Source: Symbiodinium natans (lineage: Eukaryota > Sar > Dinophyceae > Suessiales > Symbiodiniaceae). From it: a stretch of DNA of 64,000 bases. This document shows, piece after piece, positions 40,380 to 50,324 of the stretch. The position numbers and the translations under genes are program-made. The notes below the pieces were generated by a model, which saw nothing but the letters and a program-made list of their open reading frames with translations, made no database searches and had not been told where the DNA came from. The stretch's first letter is position 1. Each line of letters starts with the position of its first letter. The DNA lies in the NCBI GenBank assembly GCA_905221605.1, contig CAJNDS010002842.1:198580-262579 (forward strand), read 5' to 3'.

Positions 40380-40700
40380 ACATGCTTGCACCGTGTGGGA
40401 AGATGCTCAGCCCGTCTGCCTTGGAAACCACGACGATGGACTGACGTGCAGAGGACGGGGGACCACTTTTGGCAACCTAAACGGGGCGATTATCATACCT
40501 TGTTTTAGTGCGGTCTGGTGCTCAGCTCGGCTGCTTTGCTGCCAGAGTGCGTTGTGCGAGTAGAATTGGGAACCAGCTGTGGCAGTCCGAGTGGGCGATT
40601 TCATACCAGCGCAGTGCAGCTGCAGATGCTGAGCTCATTTGCTCATGTCCTCGAACTCAAAGACTGCGCTGTGCCCAGCTGCTGATCATGCAGAAAAGCA
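40380..40700 (+). pseudogene. Decayed RCC1-type repeats downstream of the stop
   Basis: Shifted frames still show repeat remnants: HACTVWEDAQPVCLGNHDDG (about 40378-40437), then IIIPCFSAVWCSARLLCCQ, then RFHTSAVQLQMLSSF. They align with H-T-C-A-V-R-x-N-G-Q-L-V-C-F-G-D-N at roughly the 117-bp spacing, so the array was once longer. Confidence 0.55.
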
Positions 40701-41290
40701 CTACTGAGTGCGCACGTGACTTGCAGCACTGCAAAATCGCGTCACTTGCCAGCCTTTGCGACTCCACATGCCCTGGGCCTGAAGACAAAACACCCGCCCG
40801 GAAAGCCTACAACAATCTTGAATCACCAGCGCCGGCACAGCGGCCGCACAATCCTCAAATCGCAAATGCTGCCTAGTATGACCTTCAACTTTATTTATAA
40901 GTCTGACTAATGTGTCTTCAGTTCTTTCTACTGTACAAATGTTCTGCGACCAGTTGCTTAGGGTGCTCTCTGTCTGTCATTTGGGCTTCTTTTCGAAATA
41001 CTTCAACCTCATCCCCAACATCTGGCACTGATAGGGTTAAACATTGTGTTTTTGAAGCAGGGCCCGAACTACCCATGAACGGAACTGGATTTGCTACTAC
41101 GCGAACCACCTATCGGCAAGTTTGAAAATAGCTCGGTTGGTTCAAAGTCAGGTGAACTGGATGAATTTGATACAGGCTCGTTTCTTCTCCTCGCTCCACT
41201 ATCAATCATTACGCGCCCCTCCTCCCTTGACGTTCCTCTTCAGCCCATGTTTTTGGTGAGATCACCCCCACCTGTTTAAAGAGGGGGCTA
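40701..41290. other. Spacer between the RCC1-like gene and the hAT-like transposon
   Basis: Unique sequence with short frames only (for example 40910-41125) and no domain. No telomere repeats here, unlike the rest of the window. Confidence 0.4.
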
Positions 41291-41465
41291 ATTAGCCAGG
41301 CACTAGGTAGGCATTTCACGACGTGCTACACGTTAGCACGCCACGTTGCACGGATTGCCACGTTAGCGTGATTCATTTCACTTGCTCCCACGTGTAACAT
41401 TTCCCGAGCGGCACGTGTTATAGCAGAAACGATCATTCCGAAATCGATGCTGGCACGTGTAACAG
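41291..41465 (+). repeat. Left end of hAT-like element: TIR plus subterminal CACGT motifs
   Basis: The terminal repeat is followed by about seven ACGT-cored motifs (ACGTGC, CACGTTAGC, CACGTTGC, CACGTTAGC, CACGTGTAAC, CACGTGTTA, CACGTGTAAC) at irregular short spacing. Likely transposase-binding sites. Confidence 0.65.
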
Positions 41466-41635
41466 CTGGCGTGAAATCTTGTCGTTGTTGACATGGGCTG
41501 TGTGACGTCTACGGCAGGCCCAAGTGGAGAGCAGGAGTTGTGAACAGAAGTTCCAGAGCTGCGAAACACATGAGCAGACAAGACCCATGAGGGATTTCCA
41601 GTGCCTGAGCATCTTCTTGTTTGAGGGTCGAGGCC

Positions 41636-41890
41636 ATGGGGCGCCGCGGCTTTGACAATCGCAACAACAAGCATGTCATGGAGCTGCTCGTCCCAAGTCA
41701 CCTCGTGCTGCTGCAGCCTGGGGAATCCAAGAGGATCAACTTGCACTACGGCGGCCACGAGAGCTTTGAGGTCCCAGGAACGGCGAAGTGCGGGCGATAC
41801 AAGTGCAGGCATTGCCCGGCCTTTTTCAGCGGTGATGCACGCAGGGCTGCTCGGCATTATCTGCCCACGGGACTTCCCAAGAGCTTCTTG
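41636..41890 (+). CDS. hAT exon 1: BED-type zinc finger
   Basis: ATG 41636 begins MGRRGFDNRNNKHVMELLVP. The finger KCGRYKCRHCPAFFSGDARR...HYL has C-x-x-C and a downstream His, the BED signature for DNA binding by hAT transposases. GT donor near TTCTTG|GTTGCA. Confidence 0.6.
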
Positions 41891-44800
41891 GTTGCATGTT
41901 TTAGGGGCTTGAAACAGTCGAGTGATCAAGTTTGGGGGGTTCAGTCTGCCGTTAGCAAAGAGTTTGTCTGAGCAGTGCGCAATGGTTCTGGAACTGGGTT
42001 TCGGAGTGTTGAAACTGCTTCTGGAAGAGGTTGTACAGTTTTCAAGTCTCTAGAGATGTCAATATCGGTCTCGTCTTGGAAAACGCTCCTATGAACGTGA
42101 TTTGGAGTGTTGAAATTGCCCATAGACTTGGGTTCAGTAGGTGTCCAGCCCAGTTGGTTTCGGGGTCTCAGAAAGGGATTTGGGCGCCGAAGCTGATCAG
42201 GAATCGGTGTTGTGAGGTGTCCAAACTGCTTGCAGTAGTGGGCTTTGGAATGACTTTGGGGGGTTCCAAACTGAGATTTCAGCTTGCTCTCCAGTTAGAG
42301 GGACTGCTTGGCCGCTGACTCATGCAGGCTTTTGGTCCAGTGGCGATGCTGCCGGGGTGTCGCTCTGCACAGCTCCGCCGCTCAATCTTGTGGGGCAGCT
42401 GGCGGATCTCAACTGTGTCGAGCACCTGAAGGCCGGTGACAAAAGAACGTTTGGTGACATGTCATCACAAGAGCTTCCCTTCTTGATACTCTTGCGGCTT
42501 CGGGTAGTTTGTCCGAGTCTGTCCGAAGTCTGTCCGAAGTCTGTCCGAAGTCTGTCCGAAGTCTGTCCAGGCCCGGGCGTTCTTGGCTGGCGACGATGTG
42601 TCCAACATGGGCACCATGACGGATGCTCCCCCGAGGAAAAAGAAGGGTGATGCTGCCGAGCAAAACTGGGACATCTTGTCGGCTTCACTCACTGATCCCA
42701 GCCGTTACCGAGTGGATGCGGCCAACAAGAAGGACGTGTCTCGCCTCCTGGCTGTTGCTTTCAGCACGGGCGGTGTTCCGAGTAACTTTGCGGAGAACTA
42801 CCACTTCAAGTTGGCCATGAAGACTTTGCAGGAGATGCTTGTGGGCTCTGCGCCATGGAAACCACCTGGACGCAAGGATCTCGCCAAGATGCGCCCGCTG
42901 GAGTCTGCTGCAGCAGTCCACGACACGTCTGTTTGGATGGCTTCCGTTCGACACTTGACTTTGGCCGTCGATGGCCGCAAGATGGCCGAGGGCAGGTTCA
43001 AGGAGTCGATGCTGAACACTGCTGTGGCGCTCTCAGTTGCTGGCCTTGAAGCGCAGTTTTGGCTGCTTGAACTTACCTGGAAGGCAGTTTGGGCTACCTA
43101 AAACTTGTTTTTGAGGTTTCCAAAGCACTCCGGGCCGCTCTTGCCCCAGAAAACTGCTGCAAGCGACACAGGGTCCAGCTATATGTTGTGTGTCTTCGCC
43201 CCAAATGCAGTTTGGGCTGCCTAAAACTTGGTTTTGAGGTTTGCGGAACACTCAGGGCGGCTCCTGCTGCCTGCTATTGCTTGAATGGGTCCAGCTAGTG
43301 CTTCAGCTTCTGTGTGTTCACCCCAAATGCAGTTTGGGCCCCCTAAAACTTGTTTTTGAGGTTTCCCAAACAATCAGGGCAGCTCCTGCCGCAGAAAATT
43401 GCTTCCAGCTGAATACTGTTTTTGGGAATTGAAACAACGTTTTGCATCCTTGAAACGGTTGCCAGCCACTCGGGCCGGCTCCTGCCATGAAGCCTGCCCA
43501 CATGAAACCTACAATTTTGCTTGCTACTGCTGCTCTTGGGATTTCGTCCTTTGCCCACTCGTTAAACAGCGTGAAACTACGTTGTGGAGGCGCGTGATTT
43601 TCCCCCTCTCCGCGGACGGGAGCGGTGGCCCGTTGTTTCCAAGTGGACTGTGAGCGTGTCTCCACCAAAACGATGCTGTCCTACTTGAAACGCAGTTTTG
43701 GCTACTTGAAACACGTGTCCAGGTCAATTAGCGTTTGCTGAAAGCCAGTCAAGCCAGTCGTTGACAGCGCAAGGTCGTGGGCTGTGGCGAGGAGCGCTTC
43801 TTGAGGTCGGAGGACATGAGTGCGGTTCCGAAGGACACGGACCACACAGCCGAGTACGTCGAGGCCATCTTTTCGCAGGTTGATGGTCATCCGGCCCCCT
43901 CTGTGCCGGTCAACCTGGTCGCTGCTGTGGTCATGGATAGCCCAAATGTCAACAAGGCTGCCATGAAAGTCTTGGCAGAGAAGTACCCAAGCATCGCCTT
44001 CTTGCCCTGCGCTTTCCACGCGCTGGACAATTTCTTCGGGAAGCTCGTGAAGAACGTCGAGCTCTTGGACAGGGCACGTCACTGTGCCAAGCGCCTGACG
44101 AAGTTCGCTTCCTCGAAGTCGCGGGTGCGTGCTGCGTTGCAACGTCTCGCAGCCAAGCAGGCTCGCCGCAGATCGCGCGCTGCAGGCAAGAAGTGCCACG
44201 CAGTGTTCTATGTTACGGTCCGCAAGTCTCGCCACTACCCCGTGATGAGGCAGGTCAAGCGGGCCTACCAGATGAACCTGCCGGCCTTCTTATACTTTCG
44301 GACCGACGAGGCCAAGAATGTGTGCGCTCCCTTCAAGCACTGGGAGGCCGTCCATCGCATTGCTGTGCGCAGTCGGGCTGCGTTTGTGCAGCTGGCCAAG
44401 TTTTTCCTGGCCATCCTCAAGCCCGTCATGCGGAAATTGCGGTTGGTGGATGCAGCCAGTGCGACCTTGCCGCATTTGCTGCTTCATTTGATCGACTTGA
44501 GGCATGACCTAATCGCTGCATTCCAGAACATGGGCTACAGCTACCGCTTGATGCGTGCGAAAGACGATGTGGACATCGAGGAGGCGCTGAAGCAGGACCT
44601 GAAGAAAATGGTCGGCCTTTACAACGACATGGCCAAGGCTTTGATGAGCAACTGGACTGTTGCCGCCTTCCTTGCGGACCCCTTCCATGTCATCAAGTAC
44701 CGCGAGGAGGTGCGCGAGCGTGGAACCATGCGCTTGGAGGCCAAATGTAGGGGCAAGCACTGGTTTCAGGGGGTTGAAACAACGTCTTCATGCCACGAAC

Positions 44801-47800
44801 CGGCACTGTTCAACTTCCGGGACCGCTTCCTGCTATGAGCGCACCATGCAAGTCGTGCCCTGTTCTAAACACTGGTTTCAAGGGTTCAAAACAACATTTT
44901 GATGTGCCGACCAGCAGCGTTCGCAGTGTTCCCACATCCAGGACGTATTCCTGTTGCAAGCAGACGACACAGCGCATATGGTTGTCAAAACAAGGTTTTA
45001 AGGGCTTGCAATCTTGTTTCAGCCACTGTTTTCTCTGCCAGGCAGGGTTTGATCCGACCAAGAACATGCCCTCTGGCTTGGACGATGCAAAATGCTTCCG
45101 GTCATTGGCCTTCCATGCGGAGCGGGCAATGCTGGACATCATACCTCGCATCTTCCAGGAGAAGCCGCGTCAGAAGCAGGCGCGAGCCCAGCTGCGGAGC
45201 TACATGACACAAACTGGGTCCTTTTGTCCGCGGACGCTTGTCTGACACCCCTATCCCCCCACCCAGAATTACCAAAACCAACCCCTTTTTTCCAAAGACC
45301 CCAAGCCGGCAACTGTGCTGAGGAAGTTGGCAAGCTGGTGGGATGACGCGGGCTTTGATTTCATGGCCAATCCCAAGCGCAGCCGCCCCATCCCATTGCA
45401 CCAGCTCTGGTGCGCGCATGATTTGGATGCTCCCGAGCTTTGCCACATCATGCTTCGCTTGGCAGGCCTGGCTTGCCTGGACTCGTGTAGCAGTTTGTGC
45501 TGGAAGAAGTTATGTTCAACCCATGTTTCGAGCTCCCCAAAGTAGCAAAGGGGCTAGGGTTGAGGGAAAAATGGAAGGGTTCAGGGTTTGGGCTCAGGTT
45601 TTGGGGTCCCGTGGCAGCTTCTGCTGTAGAAGAAGTTATGTTTAGCGATGTTTCGAGCTCCCCAAACTAGCAAAGGGGCAGGGTTGAGGGTTCGGCCTCA
45701 GGGTTTGGGGTCCCGTGGCAGTTGTGCAGTAGAAGTCATTCTTAAACTTATGTTTCGAGCTCTCCAAAGCAGCGCAGGGGCTCGGGTTTAGGGTCTACTG
45801 TGTCCGAAACCCAAACAATCACAGCCGTTGGCGGCCCTGTGGTAGGGTTGACGGTTTTGGTTTGAGGGTTTTCGGTTCTTTTTCGGGACGGAGGCTTGCT
45901 TTCCTGCGAGGGATGACACTTTCGAGTTCTGTAAATCTTGTTGGGTTTACGGTCTGGGGTGTCGGGAAATGCTGTTCTCGCCTGGCTGCGGCCGGTCATG
46001 GAGTTTTTTAGGGTTGTGTGGCTCATGTTTCTCACGCCTCGGCCTGTGCCAGCGGTTGGTCGTTTGGGCCCACGTGTGTCGTGTCCGCTCTCGGTGTTTG
46101 TCCCGCATTGGGTCCTCGACCCTGCCGCCTTGGCCCTGCGTAATGTCTGCATTCTTGCAGCTTTTCTGCGTTGGAAGGCATGCGCAAAGCATGCTGCGAA
46201 ACAGGCGCATAATCGGGAAGCCTGGCTCAAGCCATGCCGCCCAAAAAAAAACCGGCAGCGGCCGCGCCTGCAGCCAGAAGCGGATACAAGCAAGGAGAGA
46301 TCGCCGACCAGGAGATCAAAACAGAGCAGAAGTCCGGCAAGCACGCTATACCGGGCAAGCACTTCCGGAACCTCGTCAGAGCCATCCTAGCATGTCTTTG
46401 CGAGGAGAACGGGTTGGAGTGGAATGACCTGACCATAAAGATGAAGGGCATGGCGGCGTTGCAGACGGCGGCCGAAGCAGCAATGATCGAGATCATCGCT
46501 GCAGCAGAGAAGCTTGCCAACCACCGTGGTGCTAGCAGCGTGTGTCGCGTGGACCTTGTGCAGCTGCGACACCTTGCGGATGGCATGTCGGCGAGCGCAA
46601 TCCAGCTTCTGCAATGCGCCGCAGACCGCCACCGCGTCATAGAGCTTTACCAGGCCAAGTTCGCAGTGATGCACAGGGCGCCCTCCAGTCGCCGACAGCG
46701 TGTTCTGAAGCAGCGTAAGTTTCTCAGCGGCTTGCAGAAGCAGCCAAGAACCCCTAGGGTTGCCAAAAATCCAGCCCCCAAGAACCGCTGCGCAAAGAGG
46801 CGCTAGGTTGGGCAGCTTCTGAAAGGGCGCCAGAGCCATCAACGGAAGCTTTTAAGGCCCTGAAAGCTCGGTCCTGGACTGGTGTACACCCTATCAACCT
46901 CAACCCCTAAACGTGAAACCCTAAACCCCAAACCTAAACCCTAAACCCTCAACCCTCAACCTTAAACCCGAAACCCTAAACCCCAAACCTAAACCCAAAC
47001 CGGCAGGTGGTGTTTTAGGGTGTTCCAACACAGAAATGGCATGTGTTGAGCCCCCGTGCCCCTTGTAAAGCAAACTCTGCTTCAAACAGCCTTTTTAGGT
47101 CCTTGAAAGTCAGAAATGAAGGTCTTCTGTCATGCTCTTTCGTGAGGGCTCTGGCCAGAGGCATGGCTTGCAAGTCGCTTCTTGCACAGAAACCTTCTAA
47201 GCGGGTGCATGCGACGGTTTTGGCGAGCAGAAAGCTTCTCGACTCCTTGAAACAGAGAAAAGAAAGGCTCGTCCCTCACCGTCCTTGAGAATGCCCTGAA
47301 CCTTACACCTGACCTTACACCTGAAAGCGTTTCAAGTCCTTGAAACACACAAATAGAACCCTAAACAGCCTTTGAATTCCTGGCAGGCTGTGTGCCTTCG
47401 CAAAGCGCATCCGAAAGGATCAATGGCCTGGTCAAGTTCACCACCGGGAATGTGCTTCAGAACAACTTCTCCTGGGATGCGCGGGTTGCCAGCGCAGTGA
47501 TCTGCGACAAGTACCGCAAACTCGCAGCGTGCGGCAAGAAGAGGAAGCACTGCGACACACGCGCCGGACATTGGGATGACGAGGACTGGAACATGGAGGC
47601 CGACAGTGACAAGGAGGATCTTTCGGATGACGCAGACGCCAGGCCAATGGAAGCTGGCTTGGATTTCGAGGCGCTGTCCGCCTAAACACCTTCCTCACTC
47701 TCAGTCCCTTTCACCCCCTATAAAGCATGGCCCAAACAGTGTTTCAGTACCTTCAAAAGTAGCCCAAAACTTCCAGGCGGATCCAGTTCCAGACGCACCC

Positions 47801-47881
47801 TCGCTGGGCTCGGCAAGCTCCGCTTCCACTTCCAGCAGCTCCAGTTCCTCAGCAGAGAGTTGCTCAGACTCCGACGACTGA
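41636..47881 (+). CDS. hAT-family transposase, multi-exon (BED finger, hAT core, dimerisation tail)
   Basis: Proposed exons: 41636-~41890 (BED-type finger C-x-x-C with H-Y-L: CGRYKCRHCPAFFSGDARRA); 42571-~43045 (ARAFLAGDDVSNMGTMTDAP, then PSNFAENYHFKLAMKTL typical of hAT N-terminal regions); 43768-44746 (GEERFLRSEDMS, VVMDSPNVNKAAM with the second catalytic Asp, CAFHALDNFFGKL); 45046-45217; ~45300-45480 (ATVLRKLASWWDDAGFDFM); 47387-~47670 (VPSQSASERINGLVKF, the hAT C-terminal S-E-R motif, then an acidic tail); 47777-47881 (Ser/Asp-rich end, TGA). A segment with the first catalytic Asp was not clearly found between 43045 and 43768, so the gene may be incomplete there. Junction 45217/45300 is not phase-resolved. 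Catalyses cut-and-paste transposition. Confidence 0.7.
42515..42568 (+). repeat. 11-bp tandem repeat GTCTGTCCGAA
   Basis: Five near-perfect units just upstream of the hAT exon 2 acceptor (CCAG at 42567-42570). Confidence 0.8.
43084..43420 (+). repeat. Three tandem copies of a ~122-bp unit in a hAT intron
   Basis: GCAGTTTGGGCnnCCTAAAA begins at 43084, 43208 and 43329, followed by CTTGtTTTTGAGGTTTcC and ...CAGGGCGGCTCCTGC. Diverged copies; no coding. Confidence 0.75.
43768..44746 (+). CDS. hAT exon 3: RNase H-like catalytic core
   Basis: TTGACAG acceptor. Contains VVMDSPNVN (Asp codon 43935-43937), then CAFHALDNF about 25 residues later, matching hAT/DUF659 'D...N...A...C-x-x-H-x-L-x'. A long helical insertion region (to 44746) follows, as in hAT proteins. 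Donor AAAT|GTAGGG. Confidence 0.75.
45046..45480 (+). CDS. hAT exons 4-5: C-terminal half of core
   Basis: The first exon (45046-45217) joins in phase as W-F-D-P-T-K-N-M; the second (~45300-45480) has RKLASWWDDAGFDF and ELCHIMLRLAGLA. W-W near here is typical of the hAT C-terminal region. Confidence 0.55.
45500..45800 (+). repeat. Three tandem ~115-bp repeats in the large hAT intron
   Basis: AGAAGTTATGTT...ATGTTTCGAGCTCCCCAAA.TAGCAAAGGGGC recurs from about 45504, 45627 and 45731. It lies between the exon ending near 45480 and the histone-like ORF. Confidence 0.7.
46234..46806 (+). CDS. Divergent histone H3-like (histone-fold) protein, 190 aa
   Basis: Intact ATG-to-TAG frame in the largest intron of the hAT-like gene, same strand. 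Basic tail MPPKKKPAAAAPAARSGYK; then HFRNLVRAIL (residues 43-52), matching F-x-R-L-V-R-E-I of H3 helix 1; MAALQTAAEAAMIEIIAAAE (73-92), matching A-L-Q-E-A-x-E-A of helix 2; ANHRGASSV (95-103), matching A-x-H-A; and RVDLVQLRHLAD (105-116), matching D-I-Q-L-A-R-R-I of helix 3. A basic C-terminal extension (to 190) is longer than in H3 (about 135 aa). Probably chromatin- or DNA-binding. The canonical H3 N-tail (A-R-T-K) is absent. It could be cargo of the transposon or a nested host gene. Confidence 0.7.
   Translation: MPPKKKPAAAAPAARSGYKQGEIADQEIKTEQKSGKHAIPGKHFRNLVRAILACLCEENGLEWNDLTIKMKGMAALQTAAEAAMIEIIAAAEKLANHRGASSVCRVDLVQLRHLADGMSASAIQLLQCAADRHRVIELYQAKFAVMHRAPSSRRQRVLKQRKFLSGLQKQPRTPRVAKNPAPKNRCAKRR
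46900..47386 (+). other. Rest of the large hAT intron
   Basis: Begins with a short degenerate CCCTAAA cluster (46905-47000), then sequence containing repeated GTCCTTGAAA and TCCTTGAAACA phrases. No gene recognised. Confidence 0.4.
47387..47881 (+). CDS. hAT exons 6-7: dimerisation motif and acidic tail
   Basis: CTGGCAG acceptor; VPSQSASERINGLVKF carries the conserved S-E-R (47410-47418). It ends acidic (HWDDEDWNMEADSDKEDLSD...). After an intron, 47777-47881 adds a Ser-rich and Asp-rich end (AESCSDSDD, stop). Confidence 0.65.
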
Positions 47882-48148
47882 GTCTCCAAGGGCGACGACT
47901 TTTGGTGCCTGCTTGTTTTCTTGTCCAGAGGCGTTCATGAGTCTCCAAAGAGTTCCAGACACGGCCGTCTGGGCAAGAGCATCGCAAGACCACTTGAAAC
48001 CCTAAGTCCAGATACCTTGCAAGGCACAAATCCAATCAACCCTTGAGATAGGGCTTAGCCTTCAGGTTTAGGATAGGGGCTTAGGGTTACTTGGTGGGGA
48101 AGTCACTTCCATTGGTTTTAATTGCTAGAAAGACTATGGCAGTAAGGA

Positions 48149-48222
48149 GCACCAATGGTCGGGCGGTTAAGGTGTTGGGCTGTCGACCGCTCATGTCCAG
48201 GTTCGAATCCCGGAGGCGAGCT
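48149..48222 (+). tRNA. tRNA-like relic (possible SINE head), not a functional tRNA
   Basis: B-box GGTTCGAATCC (48200-48210) is perfect and an A-box-like TGGTCGGGCGG precedes it by about 44 bases. The T stem is 4/5 paired, but the acceptor and anticodon stems do not pair, so it is a decayed tRNA or tRNA-derived element within the transposon's 3' region. Confidence 0.3.
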
Positions 48223-48380
48223 TTTGGTTTCTCCATACAATCGTGTGCTATCTCTGACTTTGGGTCCCCTGAAACGCCGATGGGAGAAGGCAAACCTCCG
48301 TAAAGACATTGGCTGGCAAACCCTCAATCCTAAAAGGTGCTGTGTGGCAAGCCCAAAACCCTAGAAGTAGAGGCTGAGTG

Positions 48381-49090
48381 CTGGTTCCAGGCTTTTAAAG
48401 GGTTCAAAGTCTGGATTCCTGGACTGCAGGCGCAGAACAGGCCCAGAACAGGCCCAAGCCCCAAAAAGGAGAAGTTGCACGGCAGCCCTAAACCCTAAAA
48501 GGCGCTGTGGCAAGCCCAAGACCGTGACAAAACAACAAAGCAGGCCTGGGTACTGGTTCCAGGCCCCTAAAACGACGACAAACAAAAAAATCCACAACCC
48601 GCCAAAACACACGCTCGCTTTGGTTCCTGCTTTCGCTGAGCCTAAGTACTGGTTCCAGGCCACTGAAACGGTGGCAAGCTTAAATGATATGCAGTGTGAA
48701 AGGTGCTTTGTGGCTTGCCCAAAACCATGACCATACAACAAAACAGAGGCTGAGCACTGGTTCCAGGCCCCTAAAACGGCGGCAAGCTAACAACAGGTTC
48801 CAGGCCACTGAAACGGTGGCAAGCTTAGTGTGGCCTGCCCAAAACCACAGGCTGACTCCTGCTTCTAGACATTAGGCCGGACTTTGGACCCTCCAAAACC
48901 TTGATTGGAAACTTACAGTCCCTGAAATGCCGAAAAAGGAAACGGTTGCCAACAACAACTGAGGAGGGGTTAAACCTTAAAACCCGAGAAGGTTCCAAGG
49001 TTAAGCAATGCAACCTAAACCCTTCACCTTTACACCTTACAGAGGCTACATAGGTACTGCTTCCAGGCTTTTCAAACGGTGGCAGGTGAG
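48381..49090 (+). repeat. Interspersed short repeat CTGGTTCCAGGCC-ACTGAAACGGTGGCAAGC
   Basis: About seven copies at 48381, 48552, 48649, 48758, 48793, 49053 and (diverged) 49428, separated by unrelated sequence. Related phrases (GGTTTCAGGGGGTTGAAAC) occur in the introns after 44746. A short element family specific to this transposon's non-coding parts. Confidence 0.65.
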
Positions 49091-49544
49091 ATCCTCAAGC
49101 CCTGAACGGTAGTCGGCTTTTAGGGGCTAGGTCATAGACAGTGACTAGTGTGCTCTTGCGATGCCTGCGCAGACCTGGATTCGCGCTGGGTAGAATCTAG
49201 AAGGGGTTTGGGGGGAGTAGAACGTCCCGGAAGCTTTGTGGCGCATTGCAGCATGAATCACGCAAGGCACTCTTCCTGTTTGATGTGTCAAAAGCTGTGC
49301 CGGTGCTTGTTCTGATACTTCAAAAGCAGCGACTTGGGGTGTACAGAGGGGCCCCGCGACTGTTTAAGGCAGTCACCGCTGGCGAGCTTTCTGAGAAGGA
49401 AAATCTCCTGTGTCCAGATCCAGAGCAAGCTTCCAGTCCCCTGAAACCCTTGCTTGACTAGCTTTCGTGTGACAAACCAAGCAAGCAGGGCATGTGCAAC
49501 ACCAATAACAACATGTGTACTCAGAGCCGTGAAATACATACGTG

Positions 49545-49609
49545 GAAAACGGATTACGTGCTAACCGGCCGGCACGTTAACACGCAAACCCTACCTAGGC
49601 CAGGCATAT
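49545..49609 (-). repeat. Right end of hAT-like element: TIR
   Basis: The reverse complement gives GCCTGGCCTAGGTAGG followed by ...CGTGTTAACGTGCC...GTTAGCACGTAATCC, matching the left end with small indels. Confidence 0.65.
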
Positions 49610-49675
49610 GGCACTTTATTATATTGCAGGCTTTCGGGGAAACACCCCGCCTCCTTACATTGTTCCCTAAACCCT

Positions 49676-50100
49676 AAACATATATATATATATGTATATA
49701 TATATATATGTATATAGAACCCTTATATGTGTATATGTGTAGATAAATATATATATATATATATGTATAGACATATATGCATCTTAGACATCTCTGCATA
49801 TGGGGGTTAGAGAACTGGCCATATTGCCCCAGCTGCGATCGCAGGACAGGACATGGTCCAACTGATCTGCTACGCCCAGAGACAGGCGTCCAATACCCTA
49901 CCCCTGTCCCTGTAAACCCTAAACCCTAAACCCGAAGCCCTAAGCCCTAAACCCTAAACCCGAAACCCGAAACCCTAAACCCTTAACCCTTAACCCTTAA
50001 CCCTTAACTCTTATATAACCCTTAAACCCTAAACCCTAAACCCTAAACCCTAAACCCTAAACCCTAAACCCTAAACCTTAAACCCTAACCTAATTCAATC
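49676..50100. repeat. (AT)n followed by CCCTAAA array
   Basis: TATATATG repeats 49678-49785, unique spacer, then CCCTAAA/CCCGAAA/CCCTTAA units 49918-50095. Begins about 70 bp after the hAT right end. Confidence 0.9.
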
Positions 50101-50324
50101 GCTAAACCCTTCGTCAAGCCGTGGGATTTTGGGGTTTAGGGTGTTTAGGATTCAAGCAGGGTTTTGGTGTTTACGTTTTGTCGGCTTTAGCTATGGTATT
50201 TTGGGGTTTAGGCTTTAGTGATTGGGGTTCACCGGGTTTCAGTGTCAAATTTTGGGGTAAGGTGTCTGGAGTGACCCTAAACTAAACCCTAAACCCTAAA
50301 CCCTAAACCCCCAAAATTGCGTAG

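Larger units (their letters stand above)
41291..49609 (+). mobile_element. hAT-like DNA transposon with a nested histone-fold gene
   Basis: The ends are imperfect inverted repeats: 41291-41340 (...GCCAGGCACTAGGTAGG... GTTAGCACG) against the complement of 49558-49609 (...GCCTGGCCTAGGTAGG... GTTAGCACG). The left end is dense in CACGT(T/G) motifs (41321-41465), as expected for subterminal transposase sites; the right end also has ACGTG/CACGTT. Inside, on the + strand, are exons for a BED finger, hAT core and hAT dimerisation region. hAT transposons cut and paste with 8-bp target duplications; I could not identify an 8-bp duplication here. GC content and codon use differ sharply from the flanking telomere-like DNA. 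Confidence 0.75.

Noticed and set aside
39421-40431. 336-codon minus-strand frame in the RCC1-like gene
   Set aside because: Antisense shadow of the 117-bp repeats.
42409-42692. Repetitive minus-strand frames (DFGQTSDRLRT)
   Set aside because: Translation of the 11-bp tandem repeat.
43702-44235. 177-codon minus-strand frame in the hAT core exon
   Set aside because: Antisense shadow; the + strand carries the hAT motifs.
45938-46427. Frames of about 150 codons overlapping the histone-like ORF
   Set aside because: Different-frame shadows; only 46234-46806 shows a recognisable fold.
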